A DNA stretch of 64,000 nt from Cladophialophora immunda (Eukaryota > Ascomycota > Eurotiomycetes > Chaetothyriales > Herpotrichiellaceae): assembly GCF_000835495.1 (NCBI RefSeq), contig NW_015622544.1, positions 4,492,855 through 4,556,854 of the forward strand. The letters are read 5' to 3'. The translations under genes and the position numbers were made by a program. This document shows, in pieces, positions 58,077 through 64,000 of the stretch (positions within the stretch are counted from its first letter, which is position 1; every line of letters begins with the position of its first letter). The notes below the pieces were generated by a model. The model was not told the origin of the DNA. It saw only the letters and a list, made by a program, of their open reading frames with translations, and made no database searches.

Positions 58077-59771
58077 CTATACTTTTTGACCCTTCAAACC
58101 GCCGAGCTTGAGCCATAGCAGGCCATAAACCACAAAGCCTCCTGTCATCAAAGCACCGCTGAATCCTTGCATACTCTTGTATCCATCGTTGGTAATCAGC
58201 TGCCCACCAATGGGCGACCCAATCAGCACCGCAACCGCCACCACGCTGAACAGACACCCCGTCCGCACGCCGATCTGGCTGATATGGCTGATCTGCGCCA
58301 CGCAGCTGGGCAAGATACTGGCCGCTGCCCCGGAGCTGAACCCAAAAATGAGACAGAAGACGACGGTGGCGGCTGTGCCGGACGCAGGGACCCAGAGGCA
58401 GAGGGTGATGAGGGACGAGAGGAGGGTCACGGAGAGGAAGACAGTGAAGCGGCCAATCCGGTCGGCGAAGAACGGAGGAATTGTACGTCCGAAGGTGCTG
58501 GCGGCGTTGAGGATCGCAACGAGGTATTTGGCGAGGGAGTTCGGGACGCCGTGGGCACGGGCAGCGAGGATGATGAAGGTGAAGGGAAGGAAAAGGCCTG
58601 ATCGCACGGTTTTCGGTCAGTTGGTGAGCAGTTTGCAGGATGAAGCAATCCCAAAGAAGACTAGATGGGGAGGATACATACCCAAGAAGGTGAGGAAACT
58701 CCCCAGTGCCAACAAGGCGAAATTCCCCTCCATAAACGGTTTCACGAAATCCATCGGCCTCACCGGCCTGGCCATAGGTGGAATGCGGCTGACGAGAGTC
58801 AGATTCCCCAGGATCATCAGCCCTAGAATCAAGAAGGCGCAGATCCGCATGGTCCAGCCAAACCCGACCTCGGGGATCAATTTCTCAACCATGACCGGGA
58901 AGATGACACCGCCGATACTCGATCCGGTAGCCGCAACGCCCAATGCGAGGGATCGACGCCGGAAGAACCATGTTACGACGCAGGACATGGATGGGTAAAA
59001 GATCATCGAAGCGCCCAACGCGGAGCACACGCCCTGGGAAAGCAAGAACTGGTAATATTTGTGGGAGATGGAGGCCATCATCAGGCCGAAAACGTGCAGA
59101 AATGTGCCGATGATAAGGAGAATGCGAGGGCCATAGTTGTCTGCCGCAAGGGAAAACTGTTAGATTCATACAGACGGCAAGATGGAAGAAAAAAAGACGT
59201 ACCATATACCCTCCCGACCCAGAGACCACCAACGAACATCATAAATGCCTCGAGGGACGGAATCCAAGCGATCTCCTGCGACGAGTATTCCTTGAGCTGG
59301 TGTGCTTCATAGTATTCCTGAAAGACACCGATGCCTGGTCGAGGATGGCGTTAGAAAACCGCCACATCACTCTCCTTGGGGACCATCAAACTCACAATTG
59401 ATCCAGCCGAAACTGACAAAGATGCCACATGCAGCCCCAAAGACCACCGTCCACGCCTTGAGTCCTCCTTCCGGAAACTGCGATGGGTCCATTGGATTAA
59501 CGGCTTGAGCCACTGGGACATCGCCACCAACGGTTTCCTCAATCTTGGGCTCGCTCTGCACGCTTAAATCGTGATTGGAGGTAGAACTGGCCATGATTTC
59601 GGCGGTCTTCTCAAGGTCTCTGTCCATTGTCGATCCCATCATGCTCGGGCTGCTGGATCTTGCTGCAGCGCTGTGGTCGTTTGGAAGTGTCGTCTCCGGT
59701 CTGAACGACTGACTGGATGGCTCCGAAGGTCTCAGCGAGGGGCTGCTGGTATCACGGGGAGAATCCGCCAT
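58077..59771 (-). CDS. MFS transporter, monocarboxylate-porter (MCT) type
   Basis: Four exons (first 59771-59396, introns near 59340-59395, 59200 and 58600-58680) join in phase to about 495 residues. A 95-residue Ser/Pro-rich cytosolic N-terminus precedes twelve predicted membrane segments. MCT-family blocks: FPEGGLKAWTVVFGAACGIF, FQEYYEAHQLKEYSSQEIAWIPSLEAF, DNYGPRILLIIGTF, FYPSMSCVVTWFFRRRSLALG, ATGSSIGGVIFPVM and the loop FADRIGRF. Fungal members carry monocarboxylates, riboflavin or other small acids; several sit in metabolite clusters. The position beside the regulator suggests co-regulation (inference). Confidence 0.9.
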
Positions 59772-60849
59772 CCACCCGGGGGAGCCTTGTGACTTTGAAG
59801 AAAAGGGCAGAGAGGAGGGCGTGCATTGAATGTGTGGAGGGCAAGGGACAACTCACGGACATTCATGTGCTTTTTGTCTCTGGAAACCTGCTGAAACAGA
59901 CGGGTCAAATAAAGCAACGTTGAGGAGTTAAGCTTCGGGTTACAACAGAGAGATTGATAATGATGTACAAGACCCGATCAACCAACTCCAAAGTGGTCTA
60001 GGTACCGCTCTCGCTCGCGAACCCCAAGGTTAGCAGTGCTCGGGCTGAGTTAAAAGGCTCGAGCCACTGCTGCGTACATTAGTCCTCGCCCTCTCGGACG
60101 CTGTTGACCCAAGGGCTGGGCGTGTTTTGCACCATCTAGAGGTGCGAAAGAGCCCGAAATAATATCATTGGAAGGTCGACGGACGAACTCGACCGATGCG
60201 TAGCGTCATGTACGAAGGCGCGAACAGCTAGCGACTGTGGGAGGGGACAACGTCTCGGAGATATGGGAACAGCGAGCGTCCGAAAGGGATCGACGAGGCT
60301 GAAAAGGGAATGGCGACGAGTCGGGCATCTGGCCAATGATAGCAAAGACTGGCCATCTCTGAGGCATGTTACTCGTCCGAGTGTTGGGTACCCAAGTGGT
60401 TGGTGCTTGTACGGAGTACCTCGTACCTTGGTCCGCAATATAGCTGGTCTGAAGTATACCGGGATGATGCTTTGGCTTGACATCGATAGAGTGGATCGTG
60501 GGTAGGGCATACAATTGCTTGGTCAGCCTTGTCAGGCCCCTCATCTCGTATTCATGTGTGAAATACGTGCTTCAAGGGACCTTTGCCGAGTAGGTCTCTG
60601 TTCGCCTACCCTCTTCGAGACAGGCCGGCTGGGTCGCAAGATCTCATACGGCTAAAGAGACAAGCACACTTCGTACGAGGTGGAATTTTGTTATATTCGT
60701 CTGGCATTTCTTATCCTGAAAACAGCTGCCTCAGTGTGCCAATCTCCAATTCGAGGTACATTGTGTAGAGAGCTCAGGCAGCAGTTTCCCTAGCTTCACA
60801 GATTGCAGATCATACGGACCGTGATATCGACAGGTCAATCAGATCGTCA
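59772..60849. other. MFS promoter and spacer
   Basis: About 1.1 kb without a supported gene. GTACGGAGTAC occurs at 60409-60419. Several overlapping frames of 80-124 codons on both strands near 60136-60544 show no protein features. Confidence 0.4.
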
Positions 60850-61050
60850 CTACTTCGCTCTGTTGCTGAGCACAAGTTCGTGATACAGCTGTGCCTGTTT
60901 CAATTCTTCAAGACGTCTCCGTGCGACCTTCACCACCTTTTTAGCACGAGCCAAGACGCGAGCATTCGACTTTCGTGGCGCCATGCCAGAGGTTGGCGTG
61001 AATCTGGGCGTGGATCTCGGGATTGATCCAGGGGGAAGTGACCATGGCAT
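60850..61050 (-). other. Small basic open frame directly after the NYN gene stop
   Basis: The stop of the NYN gene (TAG, 61053-61051) is followed at once by ATG (61050), in the same frame. 66 codons then run to a stop at 60850. The product is very basic (SNARVLARAKKVVKVARRRL) and helical, with a second Met at residue 23 (MAPRKS). It could be a readthrough extension, a short downstream coding sequence or a chance 3' UTR frame. Confidence 0.3.
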
Positions 61051-62562
61051 CTAACCATCGTTCTCCTCGTCGATCAAAAACTCCACGAAGGGATCCAACT
61101 CGATGCACTTAAACAGCTGGCCCCATCTCACACGGAATTCTCTTCTCTTGTACAAACTGCTGGTGTTCAGTCTGAAACTGACCAGCTCGACTCTCCATTG
61201 CTTTTCCAAAGCGCGTTCGACCATGCGCAAAAACCCGCCCGAGTACTCGGCCTCGGCAGCGTCGCCAGTGGCGAGGACAATAGTGCTGGGTTTCTGGCTG
61301 TCAATAATCGACTCAAGGATCTTGAGGTGTAGAATTTCGTCCACAGCCTGTTCGACCCATTTCTCCGAACCCGAGTGCTTAGAAAGACCTGTGTTCGTTT
61401 CAGAACCACTTGTCTCACCGCCAGATCGGGATTGATATTTCTTCTGACGCGGCGTCAGCTCCTTCGCTTTGTGCACGCGTTCGAGAATGTTGGTTTCATA
61501 GCCGATCGACTTAGCCTGTTGAATTGCCGCATATTTGTCGGATCCAACCAAGACACGCTTGGCACATGGGCGACCGCGTTCGAGAATTAGAGAGAAGTTG
61601 TGGAATGAAAGAGGGACACGCTTCAGGCGGGTCTCACGGGGCATACCACGTGCCAATTTCAAGCAATCGTGGAAGCCAATGGATATGTTCGAAATGTCAA
61701 CGAAGACGTGGATGCCGATGCTGGATGTATTGAGCGGGCTAAAGGCAGGTTCGAGGAGCCCGGGATTCGTCAGATACGTTTGTTCTTCAGGATGCCGGCG
61801 CATCAACTCGGTAATCAGAGCTTGTTTTCTGGTTCTGGCCGTCAATCCATCGCGGGGAGTAATGACTATGTTCTTTGACGGCGTAGAGACCGGCGTGGCA
61901 GGCCACACAAAGGGATTTGAGACAACAAAATCGCGTTGGGGAGTTCTGATTTCAGCTTTTGGGGGTGATGGAGAGGTCGGCGGCGAACTGTTATCGCGGA
62001 AACCAGGCCGATTACGACCCAGAATGCTGTCAATAACAGCTCTGCGGTCGGGGGAGCGGCGTAGCGACTCGAGTTCTTCTCCAGATTCCAAGTCTGTGGT
62101 GTCCGAAATGGGCTTCTCCTGGGCGACAGGCTTTTCAGCTCTTTCCTTGGCTCTGGCTCTTCTTGCGGCACGCTTCTGGTTGCGAATGTACGCGGCAGTG
62201 GCCTTGTTATTTGGGGCTTCCACATTGTCTTCAAGATCGGCGCCATCCAGCTCGTCCCGCCAGCGCACAGCCTTGCTGAGCTGGTTGAGGTCGACCTCTG
62301 CCACTGGTTCATCGTTGATCTCATATTTGAACAGCTCTGCAGCTTGCTGTTCGTCAGCAGCATGAGGCCGCCCTAGGTAGTCCCACAGAGAGGAGAAATC
62401 CCCAAGCGAACCCTCGCATGTGTCGTCGGCCCCTCCATCTTTGCTGGCGTAGATGACTACCTCATGGCTCAGTGCAGAATCACTGTTCTTGAGCTTGAGA
62501 CTGTTAAGAAGTCTGATGGCATCATTCAGGTCCCATGACGGGGAATGCTGGGTGTCCGGCAT
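61051..62562 (-). CDS. NYN-domain protein (PIN-like RNase fold)
   Basis: Intronless 503-residue frame. The N-terminal 280 residues are charged and largely disordered with a basic stretch (NQKRAARRARAKERAEK, 128-144). The NYN domain starts at VFVDISNIS (286-294), with D289 as the first acidic metal ligand, continues with KRVLVGSDKY, and has the later acidic motif TIVLATGDAAEAEYSGGF near 435, as expected for a Mg-dependent nuclease pocket. The region between the motifs (SRSGGETSGSETNTGLSKHSG) is a disordered insert. NYN proteins cleave or process RNA in several systems; the RNA target is unknown. Confidence 0.85.
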   Translation of the reverse strand: MPDTQHSPSWDLNDAIRLLNSLKLKNSDSALSHEVVIYASKDGGADDTCEGSLGDFSSLWDYLGRPHAADEQQAAELFKYEINDEPVAEVDLNQLSKAVRWRDELDGADLEDNVEAPNNKATAAYIRNQKRAARRARAKERAEKPVAQEKPISDTTDLESGEELESLRRSPDRRAVIDSILGRNRPGFRDNSSPPTSPSPPKAEIRTPQRDFVVSNPFVWPATPVSTPSKNIVITPRDGLTARTRKQALITELMRRHPEEQTYLTNPGLLEPAFSPLNTSSIGIHVFVDISNISIGFHDCLKLARGMPRETRLKRVPLSFHNFSLILERGRPCAKRVLVGSDKYAAIQQAKSIGYETNILERVHKAKELTPRQKKYQSRSGGETSGSETNTGLSKHSGSEKWVEQAVDEILHLKILESIIDSQKPSTIVLATGDAAEAEYSGGFLRMVERALEKQWRVELVSFRLNTSSLYKRREFRVRWGQLFKCIELDPFVEFLIDEENDG

Positions 62563-63486
62563 GTGCGCTTTCGAGAGAGGCGGACTCTCCAGTACTCGAG
62601 AGGGAAAGGTGGAGGTTAGAGGAAGGTAGGTCTAGTTGGGAAGGTCAAGCGGGATGCACGGCGATTCATATCTCTCGTGTCTGTGTGCAGGTGGTGTCGG
62701 TGATTGGTAGAAGAGCAGGATGGTTGGGTCGTCAATCGAGACAGAGAAATGGTGGTTGTATGAGAGCGGTGGTGTTGTGGCTGTGTGGTGTTGGTGATTC
62801 ATTCCCACTTGATCGGCTGGTCATTACTCGCCTTTCCGACGCCGCCAGCCAGATCTGCGCTAGTCACTTTGGGGCTAGTTCACTTCACTGCCAGCTCTCT
62901 CGCTTCACTTGTGCGTGCCGCTTTTACTTCCTTCTCACTGTTGACTCTGCGGTGCAAATGACATCGAGACGCCCAAAGAATGAAGTACTTGGAATCATGA
63001 CCAGATGAAACCACTAATCTCTTTCCACAGATGGATACGACTCCTTCTTTGGAGAGGATAGAGTTGGTACTTCTGTGTCAAAGCGGGTTGCATCCGCTGT
63101 CTTGCAGCACTGTGCTGTCCCCCCAAATCCCCAGCTTCGGGCTGTACCAGCGATGATGGATGGACGCCATAATGTGTCGCCGTCTGCCCTGTTCATCTAT
63201 CGGCGCTGCTTGTGATCCGCGCCCAACATGAGATCGTCTCTCAAGGGCTCCGCTTTGTTCCAAGGAGTCACTTTCCACTGAACTGTCAGCGGCGCTGTGG
63301 GAAGTGTGGACTGAGCGCTTTCTTCTGACCCGAAGTGATGATTGTTGGGTGAACATTGGATGAGATGAAAGATGATTTCTAGATTTTCGGGCTCATAAAT
63401 ATCTATTCGGCTATCTTTCCTCTCTATCTCTCCCCCATAATTGTTCTAATAGAGCTGGCGTTCGACAACGACAAATTGTAGACACG
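62563..63486. other. NYN promoter and spacer
   Basis: No gene supported. A GGTTGT/GTGGTGTTG-rich stretch at 62740-62800 lies 180-240 bp upstream of the NYN start. TATA-like ataaatatctatt lies near 63394-63406, about 80 bp before the ATG of the F-box relic. Confidence 0.35.
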
Positions 63487-64000
63487 ATGGCACCTCTGGT
63501 AGTCGACGCAATCCGGGCTTCCAGCATCCCACAAGCAGTAGTTGATGTCCTGACTCATGTTGTCACAATGTTTTGACAAGGCACTCTATGTTCATGTCAC
63601 AGCTTCAGACGACGGCCCCTCTTCGACTGGAGTCCTTCACTTCATCTCCCGCCTCAGAAGCCTCCCTCGCGAACTGTTTCTTCTGATCTTGACCATGCTT
63701 TCCTACCGCAATCTCGTCTAGCTTACCTTGACCTGTATGGCTGTGGCGGACATCATTCTCAATGACCCGAAATTCACCATTGTTTCCATCTCCGAGAACG
63801 CCAAGTACGCAGCTCTCGGACATTATGACACCATGACATGGTCACCAATGCTTTCCCCGGCCGCTTCGACCACAGATCCCTCCCCTGGGGCAGTCACTAC
63901 CCCCGTCCTTTTCACATGTGGCGACTGAGGGAGTGGCGCCGGAAATTGGGAGAGGCAGTGCAGAAGTTGAGGGAAGAACGAAAGGTCGTTGAACAAGAGG
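63487..64000 (+). pseudogene. F-box-like protein relic, continues past the window edge
   Basis: One frame reads SRLRSLPRELFLLILTMLSYRNLV, then TAG (63719-63721), then LTLTCMAVADIILND. This is the F-box pattern LPxELxxxIxxxL...L..LxxTC with an in-frame stop where Gln (CAG) is usual. Downstream another frame gives MWRLREWRRKLGEAVQKL, a typical charged helix. The ATG at 63487 opens only a short frame. A short intron could rescue part of this, but none spans the TAG convincingly. F-box proteins link substrates to SCF ubiquitin ligases. Confidence 0.45.

Noticed and set aside
58177..58998. 273-codon plus-strand frame
   Set aside because: Antisense to the MFS transporter, whose four exons carry clear family motifs.
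61535..62365. 276-codon plus-strand frame
   Set aside because: Antisense to the NYN gene; low-complexity Ser/Ala/Leu composition.
1..64000. tRNA or rRNA genes
   Set aside because: Scanned by eye for GGTTCGAATCC-type B boxes on both strands; none had a matching A box and acceptor stem.

Overview
The window reads as nuclear DNA of a filamentous ascomycete (Pezizomycotina, probably Eurotiomycetes). Genes lie on both strands and carry many short introns of about 50-100 nt with GT...AG ends. The families present are fungal ones: Zn2Cys6 regulators, NCS1 permease, monocarboxylate-type MFS, a fungal NLR relic, and a calponin-domain-free IQGAP-like RasGAP. Species assignment is inference. No tRNA, rRNA or CRISPR array was seen. 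Positions were hand-counted, so splice sites may be off by 1-2 nt.

Layout. 0-5.4 kb: C-terminal end of a membrane protein at the left edge, a GFA-type zinc enzyme, ketopantoate reductase and a GH18 chitinase. 5.4-9 kb: a gene-poor stretch ending in the pyrimidine-rich leader of a RasGAP gene (9-11.5 kb). 12.3-16.2 kb: a decayed NLR (alpha/beta-hydrolase plus NACHT) with several frameshifts and a nonsense codon. 16.9-20 kb: a SET-domain protein and a serine beta-lactamase/transesterase-like enzyme. 20.7-28.8 kb: a housekeeping block with alpha-COP (COPI) and SEC23 (COPII) head to head over 542 bp, then ribosomal protein L12. 29.7-42.4 kb: a BTB protein, a dynamin-like GTPase of the SLIP-GC type, an HSL-type esterase, a Zn2Cys6 regulator and two nuclear-looking proteins of unknown function. 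43-49 kb: an NCS1 permease and a large DUF6536-like membrane protein. 50.7-59.8 kb: a 2-oxoglutarate/Fe(II) oxygenase, a very unusual double transcription factor and an MFS transporter, which could form a small catabolic or metabolite locus. 60-64 kb: a NYN-domain protein and an F-box relic running off the right edge.

The most striking item is at 52575-57040 (minus strand). Seven exons join in perfect phase into one 1335-residue frame carrying two complete Zn2Cys6 plus fungal_trans modules in tandem. No stop codon separates them. Retention of one intron would end the first module, and an internal ATG lies 14 codons before the second zinc cluster.
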